Positions 8,571-18,979 of a stretch of DNA of 36,444 bases are shown here, piece after piece (positions within the stretch are counted from its first letter, which is position 1; every line of letters begins with the position of its first letter). The notes beneath the pieces were generated by a model. The model was not told where the DNA came from. It saw only the letters and a list, made by a program, of their open reading frames with translations, and searched no databases. The stretch comes from Chloroflexota bacterium. GTDB taxonomy: Bacteria > Chloroflexota > Dehalococcoidia > Lucifugimonadales > JACPCK01. Where the stretch lies: NCBI GenBank assembly GCA_016179845.1, contig JACPCK010000017.1:1-36444 (forward strand), given 5' to 3'. The position numbers and the translations under genes are program-made.

Positions 8571-8935
8571 GCGTTCCCGGGTTTCTGCTGCGGCGCCTCT
8601 ACGTGAAAGGGAGCCTCTGCAACACCGACCACGGGTTCCAGTTCCAGTTGCGAAATCAGTTGGGCTCGGGCTATGCCCGACGGCTGTTGCCCATCACGGT
8701 GGATGGGCAGCCCGCGCCCCTGGAGCAGGCATTCTTCACTTCGGGCGCTGTCACCACGCCCTTCCCGTCAGTTTCACCGGAAAGCCCCTTCACGCTGGTT
8801 ATGAACAGGACCGTTACGGTCGCCGTAGCTGGCGTCACGCTCTCCCCGGGCCCGCACAAGATAGGGATGGGCTTCGAGGTCCAGGGTCTGGGCACCCTCT
8901 CCTTTGACTTCATTGACACCGTGCCTGATGGGTAG
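8564..8935 (+). CDS. Small beta-rich protein, DUF6379-like (C-glycoside deglycosidase beta-like)
   Basis: This is a protein of about 122 residues without Cys pairs, signal peptide or membrane segment. The order of motifs (GFQFQLRNQL, ITVDGQPAPLEQAFF, SPESPFTL, LSPGPHKIGMGF, LSFDFIDTV) resembles DUF6379, the beta-subunit fold of bacterial C-glycoside deglycosidases. This is recalled similarity, not a search result. The usual alpha-subunit partner is not in the window. GTG 8564 and GTG 8567 are both possible starts and overlap the aldolase stop (TGA 8568-8570); the end overlaps the epimerase start. This implies tight co-translation with both. It may be an accessory or lyase subunit of the sugar pathway; the function is otherwise open. 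Confidence 0.6.
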   Translation: MVSVPGFLLRRLYVKGSLCNTDHGFQFQLRNQLGSGYARRLLPITVDGQPAPLEQAFFTSGAVTTPFPSVSPESPFTLVMNRTVTVAVAGVTLSPGPHKIGMGFEVQGLGTLSFDFIDTVPDG

Positions 8936-9872
8936 AGCCCTGCGGGTCGCGGTCACGGGGGCAAGCGGATATATAGGTTCTCAGGTGGTCCGGCGGCTGT
9001 CTGTGGAACCTGAGGTCGAGAAGGTCCTTGCCCTTGACGTCCGGCCTGGGAGCTATCGTCACGACAAGGTGTTCTTCCAGTATTACGATGTGGCAGAGCC
9101 CGCTGCTGGCCTACTGCGAAGAGAGGGTGTTAACGCCGTCATCCACCTTGCCTTCGTATTGAGGCCCAGTCGCAGGAGGGAAAGGGCCCAGCAGGTAAAT
9201 CTGAAGGGCACTCAGAAGGTGCTGGAAGAGTGCCTCCTTGGCGGTGTGAGGCACATCTTGTACCTGAGCAGTGGCACCGTATATGGGGCCTACGGCGACC
9301 ACCGCCAGCCTTTGAAGGAGGAGGCGCCCCTTAGGCCGAACAGGGGGTTCCAGTACGCGGAAGACAAGGTGGTCGTCGAAGGCTATTTAAAGGCTTTCAC
9401 TGAGAGACATGCTCAGGTCACGGTGACGGTCCTTAGAAGCTGTGTCGTCATGGGCCCAGGGGCCGAGAACTTCATCACCCAAGCCTTTCGAAAGCCTATG
9501 CTCATAGGCATCAGGGGCCAGGACCCGCCTATGCAGTTTCTCCACCAGGATGATCTGAGCGAGCTTATGATGGGCCTTCTGATGAAGCCCGTGGCGGGTG
9601 TCTTTAACGTGGCCGGCGAGGGTTCCGTCCGCTATAGCGAACTGGTACGTCTATCCGGCAGAAGGTGTTTGTGGCTGCCTGCGGCGGTGGCCTATGCCCT
9701 GACGGGCTGGACCTGGTCGCTTGGCCTGCAAGGGGACTCGCCTGCTGTGGGGCTGGACCTCATTCGCTGGCCCTGGATGGTGGACATGGAGAAGGTGGGG
9801 TCTGTAGCAGGCTTCCACCCCCGCCATACGTCCCGTGAGGCCCTGGCCAGCTACTTCAGCCAGGGGGAGTAG
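8928..9872 (+). CDS. NAD-dependent epimerase/dehydratase (extended SDR)
   Basis: This is a 314-residue extended short-chain dehydrogenase/reductase. The NAD-binding loop is GASGYIG (residues 11-17), with the acidic strand end LALDVRPGS after it. The catalytic set is visible as LSSGTVYG (Ser) and QYAEDK (Tyr-x-x-x-Lys). Family members act on nucleotide sugars or related polyols; the specific reaction cannot be read from sequence. ATG 8928 was chosen over an in-frame start at 8904 because it immediately precedes the Rossmann strand and overlaps the upstream stop by 8 bases. It is the last gene of the + strand run and faces the DRTGG gene tail to tail with a 26-base gap. It does not look like the hopanoid-specific HpnA. 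Confidence 0.85.
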   Translation: MGRALRVAVTGASGYIGSQVVRRLSVEPEVEKVLALDVRPGSYRHDKVFFQYYDVAEPAAGLLRREGVNAVIHLAFVLRPSRRRERAQQVNLKGTQKVLEECLLGGVRHILYLSSGTVYGAYGDHRQPLKEEAPLRPNRGFQYAEDKVVVEGYLKAFTERHAQVTVTVLRSCVVMGPGAENFITQAFRKPMLIGIRGQDPPMQFLHQDDLSELMMGLLMKPVAGVFNVAGEGSVRYSELVRLSGRRCLWLPAAVAYALTGWTWSLGLQGDSPAVGLDLIRWPWMVDMEKVGSVAGFHPRHTSREALASYFSQGE

Positions 9873-9898
9873 ACCGAAGCGAACCGCGCGGCGGGTGG

Positions 9899-10960
9899 TT
9901 AGGCTACCGAGGGGAGGCCCAGGGAGCTGAGCAGCGCCTCCATGTCCAAATGCGCATCCATCAGTTGGGCAAACCTGTGGACCTTCCCCAGGTGGTGCAC
10001 CACTGCCCTATTGAGGAGGGTCTCGCAGGCGCTTATGGCGCTCTTTGTATCCATCTGAGTCACCACCAGGGGTACCCCTCTCTGCTCCGCCTCGTAGAGG
10101 ATGTACTGGATGGGCTGTACTCCCCCGGTGAGGACCAGACCTACCGTGTCCGTCTCTATGGCGGCTATCTGAAGGTCCGGTCGGTCTCCTCTTACGACGA
10201 CTGCCTTTCTCTCCCTCCGCTGGAACACGTACAGTCCTTCGTCCATGAAGAAGCCCCCCACCATCAGGTACTCCACCAGCTCGTTGCCCTTCTCAGGGCA
10301 AAGGACAAAGGTCCCCTGTACGGCTTGAGCTACGTCGCCGAGCGTTGGCGAGAGCATGGTCCTGTCCTCGGGGATGGCCCCCAGAATAGGCAACCCCTCT
10401 TTCTGGAGGCGGGGGACGGTCTCTTGCTGGAGAAGGCTCATCCGGTAGTATGGAACTTTGTTGATGACCAGGCCTACCAAAGCTGGGCCGAACAGGTCTC
10501 TGGCCAGGGAGACGTAGTTCTCCTCGGGAGGGTGCCGGTACGGCACCACCGCCAGAACGCGGGCGTCCAGAAGGCTGGCCAGCTCCCGGGATGCCCGGCC
10601 TGTGCCCTGTTGGACAGATAGGCCGTCCAGGCCCTCGGCGACGATGACCTGATGGTCCGAGGAAGCATCGTCCAGATGGGCCAGTACCTTCGCCACGATG
10701 TCCTTGGGCAAAGTCCCATTAAGCTGATCGTCCCCCGGTGTGAATAGCTCCGGATAAAGGCTTTTGCCTGCCGTCAGGCGGGCATAGAGGAGGGTGTCCG
10801 CGTCAGGGCCTGAGCCCTCACCGTGGGGCTTGGCCGACAGGGCCAGAGGTTTCCAGGCAGCGGCCCTCACGCCTCTTCTGGTCACGTTCACGACCAGGGC
10901 GGAGGCCAATGAGGTTTTGCCCGCCCCTTTTTCTGCACCTGCTATGTAGACGACTCTCAT
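9899..10960 (-). CDS. P-loop/DRTGG-domain protein (phosphotransacetylase N-terminal-like)
   Basis: This is a 353-residue protein matching the N-terminal regulatory half of long phosphotransacetylases (COG0857): a BioD/CobB-like P-loop domain followed by a DRTGG domain. The Walker A segment GAEKGAGKTS is at residues 8-17. Residues from about 215 on form the DRTGG-like part (VVVRGDRPDLQIAAIETDTVGLVLTGG in two pieces). The acetyl-transfer catalytic domain of Pta is absent, so it is a free-standing sensor or ATPase-like module. It starts 61 bases after the rpoC stop on the same strand and may be read through from rpoBC. No terminator hairpin was seen in that gap. Confidence 0.8.
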   Translation of the reverse strand: MRVVYIAGAEKGAGKTSLASALVVNVTRRGVRAAAWKPLALSAKPHGEGSGPDADTLLYARLTAGKSLYPELFTPGDDQLNGTLPKDIVAKVLAHLDDASSDHQVIVAEGLDGLSVQQGTGRASRELASLLDARVLAVVPYRHPPEENYVSLARDLFGPALVGLVINKVPYYRMSLLQQETVPRLQKEGLPILGAIPEDRTMLSPTLGDVAQAVQGTFVLCPEKGNELVEYLMVGGFFMDEGLYVFQRRERKAVVVRGDRPDLQIAAIETDTVGLVLTGGVQPIQYILYEAEQRGVPLVVTQMDTKSAISACETLLNRAVVHHLGKVHRFAQLMDAHLDMEALLSSLGLPSVA

Positions 10961-11021
10961 TGGCCCGTTTCTCTAGGGCTGGCTCTGCCCTTTGCACGGG
11001 ACTGGCAGGCCAGGGCAGGTC

Positions 11022-14000
11022 CTAGGCGCCTCCGGCGGCCGGTATGGCATCCTCTCCCTTTTCCACGGAGAAGGCGGGGGCCAGGCTCTCACTGGTGCTA
11101 ATGGAAGGAGGCATCTCCTCCATCAGGTCCAACCTCTTCCGTCCATCCTCAGTCAGGTCCATGCGTGCCGTGGTAAGGCGGCCTATGATGACGTTCTCCT
11201 TGAGCCCGTAGAGGTGGTCCACGGCCCCGTTGACGGCTGCCTCGGTGAGGACCCTCGTGGTCTCCTGGAAAGACGCGGCAGCCAGGAAGCTGTCGGTGAG
11301 GAGGGCGCGCCTGGTGATGCCCTGGAGAACAGGCGTGGCAGTGGCGGGTTCTCCACCCTCTGCCAAGACCCTTGTGTTGTTCTCTTGGAAGAGGGCCTTA
11401 TCCACCAGTTCGCTGGGCAAGAACTCGGTGTCGCCTTGCTGTTCTATCCTCACCTTGCTGAGCATCTGCCGAATAATGATCTCGATGTGCAGCTCGGAGA
11501 TGCTAACGCCCTGAGCACGATATACTTTCTGCACCTCCTCCAGAATGTAGCGTTGGACCTCGCTCTTGCCCTGGATACGGAGGATGTCGTGGGGGTTCTT
11601 GATGTCTGGCCCTCGTGCCCCTGTCGCCAGCACCTGTCCAGCCTTGACCTGATCCCCCTGTTGGACGGTGAACTTGTAGGAGACGGGCAGGGAGCGGTCC
11701 TCTCCTGGGTAGACCCTCTCCTCGGTCTCCTGCCAGACGATGGCCAGTATGTTGCCGTTGAGGCGAACTGTCCCAGAGATGCCGGCCACAAGGCCGTCGT
11801 CTTTCTGGGGTAGAGCCGCCTCCTTTTTTGCGGCCTTGGCAATAGCCTTAGGGATGGCCAAGATGGTTCCTGCCTCTACGGCACTTCCCTCGCTGACCAG
11901 CAAGGTGGACCCCGGCGGCAGTTTGTACTCCTCCCGGTACTCCTCCTCGCTTATTATGCGTATGCGTCTTCCATCGGGACCCTCGTCAACGTGTACCACC
12001 CCATCGATCTCGGAGATGATGACCGGGCTCTTAGGTACCCTGGCCTCAAAAAGCTCTTCCACCCTGGGCAGGCCTGTCGTGATATCGATACCTGCCACGC
12101 CTCCAGTGTGGAAGGTGCGCATGGTAAGCTGGGTGCCCGGCTCGCCGATGGACTGGGCGGCTACTATGCCTATGGCGTCTCCCATGTTCGCCATGTGGCC
12201 TGTGGCAGGAGACCTTCCGTAGCAGTAAGCGCATACCCCTCTGCGGGCCTCACAGGACAGGGGCGAACGGAGGTGCATCTGCTGGATGCCAAGCTCCATG
12301 ATCTTCCTGGCCATCTCGTCGTCTATCAGATCGTTGCGCTTCACGAGCAGGTGTCCAGCGCTGTCATGGACGTCTTCTGCGGCGATCCTGCCCGCAATGC
12401 GCTCATTGATGGGGGCCACGTAATTGGCCTTCTCTTTCTCCAGGTCTCGCACCAGCCAGATCCCCTCGGTGGTCCCGCAGTCCTCCTGGAAGACGATGAC
12501 GTCCTGGGTTACATCCACCATCCGGCGGGTGAGGTATCCGCTGTCGGCGGTCCTCAAGGCCGTATCAGCCAGCCCCTTTCGGGCTCCGTGGGTGGAGATG
12601 AAGTACTCCAGCACGGATAGGCCTTCCCGGAAGCTGGCCTTGATGGGCAGTTCGATGATGCGGCCCTTGGGGTTGCTCATGAGGCCTCTCATCCCGACCA
12701 TCTGCTTTATTTGAGAGATGTTGCCTTTGGCGCCGGAGGTGGCCATCAGAAAGATGCCTCCGTAGCTGGGCAGGTACTTGGTCACCAGCTTCTCCATCTC
12801 GTCGCTGGCTTCCTGCCAGATCTCGATGGCTTTCTTGTAGCGCTCTTCTTCGGTGATGAGACCCAACTGGTACTGATCGTCCAGCTTCCTGACCAGGTCC
12901 TGGGCCTGGTTCAGGATCTGCTCCTTCTCCGGTGCCACCTGAAGGTCTTCGATCGCTATGGTCGTCCCGGAAACGGTGGCGAAGTGGAACCCCAGTTGCT
13001 TCACTGCATCCAGAAACTCGGAAGTTCTCTGGTTGCCGAAGCGGTGTACGAACTGGGCCACAATCTCCTTGAGGGCTTTCTTGTCCAGTTGCCGGTTCCA
13101 GAGGGCGGTGTCCGCCCATATCTCTGGTGGCAGAATGTCCCTGAAGATTATGCGGCCTACGGTAGTCTTCAGCCATCTGTCGGGAGAGCTGATGTCCCTA
13201 ACCTGAACCTCTGCACGGACATCAACGCCGCCGAGGTCGTAGACCAGGCGGGCCTCTTCAAAGGAGGCAAACCGCCGTCCAGAGCCACTGGCCTTGAGTT
13301 CAAGGGTGGTGAGGTAGAACAGGCCGAGGACCATGTCCAGCGTAGGTGTCACTAGGGGTTCACCGGAGGCTGGGGAGAGCATGTTGTACAGGCTCAACAT
13401 GCCGTTCCGGGCCTCGAGGACAGCCTTCCGGGATAGAGGGACATGGACGGCCATCTGGTCACCGTCGAAGTCGGCATTAAAGGCGGTGCATACCAGAGGG
13501 TGTATCTGGACGGCACTCCCCTCAATCAGTACGGGCATGAAAGCCTGAATGCTGGGCCGGTGGAGCGTCGGCGCCCGGTTGAGAAGCACGGGGCGGTCCT
13601 TGATAACCTCCTCCAGCACTTCCCAGACCTCGGGTCGGCTCCGTTCCACTATCCTCTTGGCGCTCTTGATGTTGTGGGCAAATCCCTTGAGCACCAGGCG
13701 GTGAAGTATGAAAGGCTTGAAGAGCTCCAAGGCCATTCGCTTGGGAAGGCCGCACTGCGTCATTCTTAGCTCTGGCCCCACGACGATTACGGACCGTCCA
13801 GAGTAGTCCACCCTCTTGCCCAGGAGGTTCTGGCGGAATCGGCCCTGTTTGCCCCTCAACAGATCGGAGAGGCTCTTGAGCCGATGGTTGTGGGCCCCGG
13901 CAATGGCCCTCCCCCTGCGTCCGTTGTCTATCAGGGCATCCACGGCCTCCTGGAGCATCCGTTTCTCGTTCCGGACGATGATCTCCGGCGCCTCCAGCTC

Positions 14001-15026
14001 CAGGAGCCTCTTCAGGCGATTATTGCGGTTTATCACTCGCCGGTACAGGTCGTTCAGGTCACTGGTAGCAAAGCGGCCTCCGTCCAGTTGAACCATGGGA
14101 CGCAGGTCAGGAGGCAGGACCGGCAAGACTGTAAGGATCATCCACTCCGGTTTGTTGCCGCTCTTGCGGAAGGCCTCCACCAGGCGCAAGCGCTTTATTG
14201 CCTTGCGCCGGCGCTGCCCCGTGGTGGTCCTCATCTCCTGGACGAGCTCTTCTCGGAGCTGGTCTAGATTGATGCTCTTCAGGATCTCCAGAACGCTCTC
14301 CGCCCCCATACCGGCGCGGAAAATCCCTGGATACCTCTCCTTCAGCTCCCTGTGACGGGCCTCTGTCAGGATCTGGAGAGGGCGTAGCTCCTCCAGCTCA
14401 TCGATCCAGGTTTGAAGCTCATCCAGGCGGGCCTGCTCCTTCTCGTCCAGCTTTGCCGGTCCCCCACCCGCTGACTCCTTGGACGACGGGGAACGACGGC
14501 GAGAAGAAGGCTTGGTCACCTCGACTACCTGTGCTGTCGAGGGCTCGGGTATCTTCTCCAGCTCCCCCTTGAGTTGACCCAGGGTCTCCTGACGTAGCTG
14601 TTCGTTGATGCTGATGATAATATACTGGGCGAAGTAGAGGACCCTCTCCAGGTTGCGGGGAGACAGGCCCATTAGAAGGCCTACGCGGCTGGGAGTCCCT
14701 TTAGATAACCAAATATGGGCTACAGGAGCGGCAAGCTCGATATGGCCCATGCGCTCCCGACGTACCCTGGCCCTTGTGACCTCCACACCACATCGCTCGC
14801 ATTTTATGCCGCGAAAGCCGATCTTCCTGTACTTGCCGCAGGCGCACTCCCAGTCGTTGGTGGGGCCGAAGATGCGCTCGCAGAACAGGCCGTCCTTCTC
14901 CGGACGAAGGCTTCGGTAGTTTATGGTCTCCGGCTTCTTCACCTCCCCGTAGGACCAGGCCCTCATCTGCTCTGGCGAGGCTAATGATATGCGAATGGCG
15001 TTAAAATCGGTTCCCGTCTGAGCCAT
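11022..15026 (-). CDS. rpoC: DNA-directed RNA polymerase subunit beta'
   Basis: This is the 1334-residue largest subunit of RNA polymerase, which carries the catalytic Mg. The N-terminal zinc site is Cys61, Cys63, Cys76, Cys79 (ECACG ... KCERC). The catalytic motif NADFDGD is at residues 517-523. The second zinc site includes the Cys of EDCGTTEG and those in [15 protein letters not shown] charged, probably coiled segment (Ser/Arg/Lys/Glu-rich, roughly residues 165-205) interrupts the clamp region; such linkers vary between phyla. The start has a good ribosome site (GAGAGGTAAGGATAG) directly before ATG. It lies 66 bases downstream of rpoB in the usual order. Confidence 0.99.
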   Translation of the reverse strand: MAQTGTDFNAIRISLASPEQMRAWSYGEVKKPETINYRSLRPEKDGLFCERIFGPTNDWECACGKYRKIGFRGIKCERCGVEVTRARVRRERMGHIELAAPVAHIWLSKGTPSRVGLLMGLSPRNLERVLYFAQYIIISINEQLRQETLGQLKGELEKIPEPSTAQVVEVTKPSSRRRSPSSKESAGGGPAKLDEKEQARLDELQTWIDELEELRPLQILTEARHRELKERYPGIFRAGMGAESVLEILKSINLDQLREELVQEMRTTTGQRRRKAIKRLRLVEAFRKSGNKPEWMILTVLPVLPPDLRPMVQLDGGRFATSDLNDLYRRVINRNNRLKRLLELEAPEIIVRNEKRMLQEAVDALIDNGRRGRAIAGAHNHRLKSLSDLLRGKQGRFRQNLLGKRVDYSGRSVIVVGPELRMTQCGLPKRMALELFKPFILHRLVLKGFAHNIKSAKRIVERSRPEVWEVLEEVIKDRPVLLNRAPTLHRPSIQAFMPVLIEGSAVQIHPLVCTAFNADFDGDQMAVHVPLSRKAVLEARNGMLSLYNMLSPASGEPLVTPTLDMVLGLFYLTTLELKASGSGRRFASFEEARLVYDLGGVDVRAEVQVRDISSPDRWLKTTVGRIIFRDILPPEIWADTALWNRQLDKKALKEIVAQFVHRFGNQRTSEFLDAVKQLGFHFATVSGTTIAIEDLQVAPEKEQILNQAQDLVRKLDDQYQLGLITEEERYKKAIEIWQEASDEMEKLVTKYLPSYGGIFLMATSGAKGNISQIKQMVGMRGLMSNPKGRIIELPIKASFREGLSVLEYFISTHGARKGLADTALRTADSGYLTRRMVDVTQDVIVFQEDCGTTEGIWLVRDLEKEKANYVAPINERIAGRIAAEDVHDSAGHLLVKRNDLIDDEMARKIMELGIQQMHLRSPLSCEARRGVCAYCYGRSPATGHMANMGDAIGIVAAQSIGEPGTQLTMRTFHTGGVAGIDITTGLPRVEELFEARVPKSPVIISEIDGVVHVDEGPDGRRIRIISEEEYREEYKLPPGSTLLVSEGSAVEAGTILAIPKAIAKAAKKEAALPQKDDGLVAGISGTVRLNGNILAIVWQETEERVYPGEDRSLPVSYKFTVQQGDQVKAGQVLATGARGPDIKNPHDILRIQGKSEVQRYILEEVQKVYRAQGVSISELHIEIIIRQMLSKVRIEQQGDTEFLPSELVDKALFQENNTRVLAEGGEPATATPVLQGITRRALLTDSFLAAASFQETTRVLTEAAVNGAVDHLYGLKENVIIGRLTTARMDLTEDGRKRLDLMEEMPPSISTSESLAPAFSVEKGEDAIPAAGGA

Positions 15027-15092
15027 CTATCCTTACCTCTCACCGCTTATCGTGCTGGACTAGCTACTGACTTGTTGCCATCTGGGGGCCCG

Positions 15093-18000
15093 TCACTCGG
15101 GGGTCTCTTCCTCCTCCTCCCCTGGCTGCTCCGTCTCGAAGGATCTCAACGGCAGACCTATCTTTTCCTCCTCCTCGCTCATTAGCTCAATGGCAAGACC
15201 CAGGCTTTGAAGCTCCTTAAGAAGCACCTGGAAGGACTCAGGAATTCCTGGCTGGACGACATCCTCTCCCTTGACGATGGCCTCGTAGGTCTTTTGCCGC
15301 CCCTGGACATCGTCCGACTTGACTGTGAGCATCTCTTGCAGATTGTAGGCTGCTGAGTAGGCCTCCAGGGCCCACACCTCCATCTCCCCAAAACGCTGGC
15401 CTCCAAACTGGGCCTTCCCGCCCAGGGGCTGCTGGGTGATCAGGGAGTAGGGGCCCGTGGAACGGGCGTGAATCTTGTCCTCCACCAGGTGACTCAGCTT
15501 CATCATGTAGATGTAGCCCACCGTCACGGGCTGCGCAAAGGGCTCGCCAGTTCGCCCGTCACGGAGCACCATCTTGCCAAATATGGGGGGCGCAAGGTGA
15601 TCCTCCAGGTTCAATCGGCGGGCCTCTTGCAGCATCTCCTCGTAGCTCATGTTCTGGGCGGACACCCTTGCCTCCTCTGACAGCCATATCTTTAGGCAGG
15701 CGGTGCGGGCTTCACCATGCACACTCTCATCGAAAAGACGGGCCACATCGTAGCCCCTCTGGGCCAGCCACTCCTTGACCTTCTCCCAGTTGACCTCCTG
15801 GTGATCCAAAGCTCTGGGGGAGAGGGCCCCCGACCCCTGGATGAACCAGACCCGAGCGAGGCCATCCTCTATGTCCACATCCTTGGCCCCGTCGAAGACC
15901 GGACTGGAGGCCCTGAAACTCAAGAAGCGGGCTGCCCACCCCAGGTGGGTCTCCATCACCTGCCCCAGGTTCATGCGAGACGGTACCCCAATAGGATTGA
16001 GGATCAACTCCACCGGCATTCCGTCCTCCAAGAACGGCATATCCTCCACTGGCAAGATACGGGATATGACGCCTTTGTTGCCGTGGCGCCCGGCCATCTT
16101 GTCGCCCTCACATATTTTCCTTGTCTGGGCTACCCAGACCCTGACGAGCCGGGTCACGCCGGGAGGCAACTCCTGCTTGCTGTCCCTGGTGACGACACGC
16201 ACATCGGTGACCTTGCCACGCTCCCCGTGGGGCACGTGCAAAGAGCTATCCTTTACGTCCCGGGCTTTCTCACCAAAGATGGCCCGCAGCAGTTTCTCCT
16301 CCGGGGTGAGCTCCGTCTCCCCTTTAGGAGTGATCTTGCCAACCAGGATGTCTCCCGGATTTACCTCTGCCCCTACTCGGATTACACCCTCTTCATCCAG
16401 GTCTCTCAGGGCCTCCTCACCCACGTTGGGAATGTCCCGGGTTATCTCCTCGGGCCCCAGCTTGGTGTCTCTGGCCTCGCACTCGTACTTCTCAATGTGA
16501 ATGGAGGTGAACTTGTCCTCCTGTACCAGCGATTCTGAGAGGATGACCGCGTCCTCAAAGTTGTACCCCTCCCAGCTCATGAAGGCTACCAGCACATTGT
16601 GACCGAGGGCCAGCTCCCCCTGGGAAGTAGATGAGCTATCTGCTAGGGGCTGGCCCGCCTTTATCACCTCTCCAGGGAAGACGATGGGGTGCTGGTTCAC
16701 ACAGGTGCTCTGGTTAGACCGCAGGAACTTGGTCAGAGAGTATTGATGGATCTTGCCATCCCTATCTCGGACCCTTATGGCATTGCCCGTGACAGAGGTT
16801 ACTACCCCGTCCACCTCAGATATCAGAACCTGCCCGCTGTCCAGGGCTACGCGGGTTTCCATCCCTGTACCCACCAGGGGGGCCTCAGGCCTGAGGAGGG
16901 GTACGGCTTGTCTCTGCATGTTGGACCCCATCAGGGCCCTGTTGGCGTCGTCATGCTCCAGGAATGGAATAAGGCAGGTAGATACACTTACGATCTGCAT
17001 TGGCGAGACGTCAATGAAGTCCACGTTCTCGGGTGGTTCCACGTGGACTGCGTCTCCCCGCCGGACCTCCACCTGACTGGCGACAAGCTGGCCCAGCTTA
17101 TCCATGGGTGAGTTGGCCTGGGCTATGACGTATCGCTCTTCCTCATCGGCTGGCAAGTAGACCACGTCCTGAGGTTCCAGGGAGACGAAGGGCTTTATGC
17201 TGACGGGCGTATCGCCCAAGGCTGCCAATCTCTTTCTGGTGGCTACCTGCACTGTCGTGCCTGACTTGACCAGGATGCGGCCTCCCTTGTCCCGCACATC
17301 CTCGGTCACGGTTCGGCCAGGGAGTTTATCGTGGTTGGCGGGAAGCTGTTTGTACACCTTACGATAGGGTGTCTCTATGAAACCGTAGTCGTTGACCCTG
17401 GCGTACGTGGCTAGAGAGCCCAGAAGGCCGATGTTAGGGCCCTCGGGGGTCTCTATGGGGCATATGCGGCCGTAGTGGGAGTGGTGGACGTCCCGGACAT
17501 CGAACCCGGCGCGCTCTCGGGACAGGCCTCCGGGTCCCAGGGCCGACAGCCGCCTCTTGTGGGTCAACTCTGCCAGAGGGTTAGTCTGGTCCATGAACTG
17601 GGAGAGCTGCGAGCCGCCGAAGAACTCCCTTACTGCGGCAATGACGGGCCGCACGTTCACCAAGGCTGCCGGGGTTGCCTCCCCCGGCTCTATGAGCGTC
17701 ATCCGCTCCTTTATCACCCGCTCCATTCGAAGAAGGCCTACCCGAAGCTGGTTCTGGATAAGCTCCCCCACTGCCCTCACCCTGCGGTTGCCCAGGTGGT
17801 CTATGTCATCGGCGGTCAGCTCTCCGTTGTTGACGCGGATCATGGTCTTGATGATGGCCACGAGGTCTTCCACGCGGAGGATGCGGGTGCTTTCAGCCAA
17901 GGGGAGGCTGAGTCGTCGGTTGAGCTTGTAGCGCCCTACCCGTCCCAGGTCGTACCTTCTGGGGTTGAAGAACATGCTCTCCACTAGGCTGCGGGCGTTC

Positions 18001-18776
18001 TCTTCGTTGGGAGGCTCGCCGGGGCGGAGGCGCCGGTAGAGTTGTATCAAGGCCTCCTCTTGGGTGGCGGAAGGCACATCCCGCGCCAGGGTGCTTTCCA
18101 CGTAGTGATGGTCTGGACTAGTATCGACGTCCGAGAACAGCTCTCGCAGGCGGCCATCATTGACAGCGCCCAGCGCCTTGAGGAAAGTGGTGAAGGGTAC
18201 CTTCCTCTTGCGGTCCACTTTGACCACGATAAGGTCCTTGGTCCCAGTCTCGAACTCCAGCCATGCCCCTCGGTAGGGTATGAGCTTGGCGAAGCAATAG
18301 GATCGCCCGGTCAGGGGGTCCACTTGCAAGGTAAAGTAGACTCCAGGAGAGCGCACCAGTTGGCTCACGACGACTCGCTCAGCTCCGTTGATGATAAAGG
18401 TCCCCGTGGTGGTCATCATGGGCATGTCGTCGAAGAATAGCTTCTGCTCTTTTATCTCCCCGGTCTCCTTAACCAACAATTGGGCCGTCACATACAACGG
18501 GGCGGCGTAGGTTATCTCTCGGCGACGGCATTCCTCCTCGCTGTACTTGGGCGCACGGAAATGGTGATCACTGAAACGGAGCTCAAACCGATTGCCCGTG
18601 AAATCCTCGATGGGGGATATTTCGGTCAGTAGCTCTCGTATCCCCTCAGCTTTGAGCCAGTCGAAGGACCTGGTCTGTATCTCTATGAGACTAGGCACCT
18701 CAAGGACCTGTGGTATCCGCGCGAAGGTCTTTCTTGCCAGAGGAATACCGTTATGTAGGTGCTCAGTTGCAAGCAT
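15093..18776 (-). CDS. rpoB: DNA-directed RNA polymerase subunit beta
   Basis: This is the 1227-residue second-largest RNA polymerase subunit. The rifampicin-binding region is intact and of the sensitive type ([20 protein letters not shown], then [14 protein letters not shown]). The C-terminal assembly region with [20 protein letters not shown] is present, so the gene is full length. The N-terminus begins [10 protein letters not shown] with GGGAG nine bases upstream of ATG. A sigma-70 promoter lies about 120 bases upstream. No ribosomal protein genes precede it: the region upstream is the IS and toxin patch, so rplL and its neighbours have been separated from rpoB or lie elsewhere. Confidence 0.99.
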   Translation of the reverse strand: MLATEHLHNGIPLARKTFARIPQVLEVPSLIEIQTRSFDWLKAEGIRELLTEISPIEDFTGNRFELRFSDHHFRAPKYSEEECRRREITYAAPLYVTAQLLVKETGEIKEQKLFFDDMPMMTTTGTFIINGAERVVVSQLVRSPGVYFTLQVDPLTGRSYCFAKLIPYRGAWLEFETGTKDLIVVKVDRKRKVPFTTFLKALGAVNDGRLRELFSDVDTSPDHHYVESTLARDVPSATQEEALIQLYRRLRPGEPPNEENARSLVESMFFNPRRYDLGRVGRYKLNRRLSLPLAESTRILRVEDLVAIIKTMIRVNNGELTADDIDHLGNRRVRAVGELIQNQLRVGLLRMERVIKERMTLIEPGEATPAALVNVRPVIAAVREFFGGSQLSQFMDQTNPLAELTHKRRLSALGPGGLSRERAGFDVRDVHHSHYGRICPIETPEGPNIGLLGSLATYARVNDYGFIETPYRKVYKQLPANHDKLPGRTVTEDVRDKGGRILVKSGTTVQVATRKRLAALGDTPVSIKPFVSLEPQDVVYLPADEEERYVIAQANSPMDKLGQLVASQVEVRRGDAVHVEPPENVDFIDVSPMQIVSVSTCLIPFLEHDDANRALMGSNMQRQAVPLLRPEAPLVGTGMETRVALDSGQVLISEVDGVVTSVTGNAIRVRDRDGKIHQYSLTKFLRSNQSTCVNQHPIVFPGEVIKAGQPLADSSSTSQGELALGHNVLVAFMSWEGYNFEDAVILSESLVQEDKFTSIHIEKYECEARDTKLGPEEITRDIPNVGEEALRDLDEEGVIRVGAEVNPGDILVGKITPKGETELTPEEKLLRAIFGEKARDVKDSSLHVPHGERGKVTDVRVVTRDSKQELPPGVTRLVRVWVAQTRKICEGDKMAGRHGNKGVISRILPVEDMPFLEDGMPVELILNPIGVPSRMNLGQVMETHLGWAARFLSFRASSPVFDGAKDVDIEDGLARVWFIQGSGALSPRALDHQEVNWEKVKEWLAQRGYDVARLFDESVHGEARTACLKIWLSEEARVSAQNMSYEEMLQEARRLNLEDHLAPPIFGKMVLRDGRTGEPFAQPVTVGYIYMMKLSHLVEDKIHARSTGPYSLITQQPLGGKAQFGGQRFGEMEVWALEAYSAAYNLQEMLTVKSDDVQGRQKTYEAIVKGEDVVQPGIPESFQVLLKELQSLGLAIELMSEEEEKIGLPLRSFETEQPGEEEEETPE

Positions 18777-18902
18777 ACTTTTGAGACTCCCGAATAAAAC
18801 TCGCTGGAGACAAAACAGGTCTACTCAGTTCCAGCGGAAGCCGTCAGTGGGACAAGGTCTGGGGGGAAGGGTCTTAGTGGGGTCATAATCAGACAAACTA
18901 CA

Positions 18903-18930
18903 ATTGTACCGCCTGTAGCCCCTTTGTCAA
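18903..18930 (-). promoter_or_regulatory. rpoBC promoter
   Basis: On the minus strand TTGACA (18925-18930) is followed by a 16-base spacer and TACAAT (18903-18908), a near-consensus sigma-70 promoter. Transcription would start near 18896, leaving a leader of about 120 bases before rpoB. Confidence 0.85.
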
Positions 18931-18950
18931 GGCTTTTGGCAATTAGGTAC

Positions 18951-18979
18951 TTGACACACCCACAAATCTGTGATACACT
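18951..18979 (+). promoter_or_regulatory. Transposase promoter
   Basis: TTGACA (18951-18956), a 17-base spacer and TACACT (18974-18979) form a strong sigma-70 type promoter 30 bases before the transposase start. Just downstream is a near-palindrome CTATCT-G-AGATAG (18981-18993) that could be an operator. The -35 box faces the rpoB -35 box only 20 bases away. Confidence 0.8.

Noticed and set aside
15717-16538. 273-codon plus-strand frame opposite rpoB
   Set aside because: It is antisense to a fully conserved part of rpoB and shows no independent coding signal.
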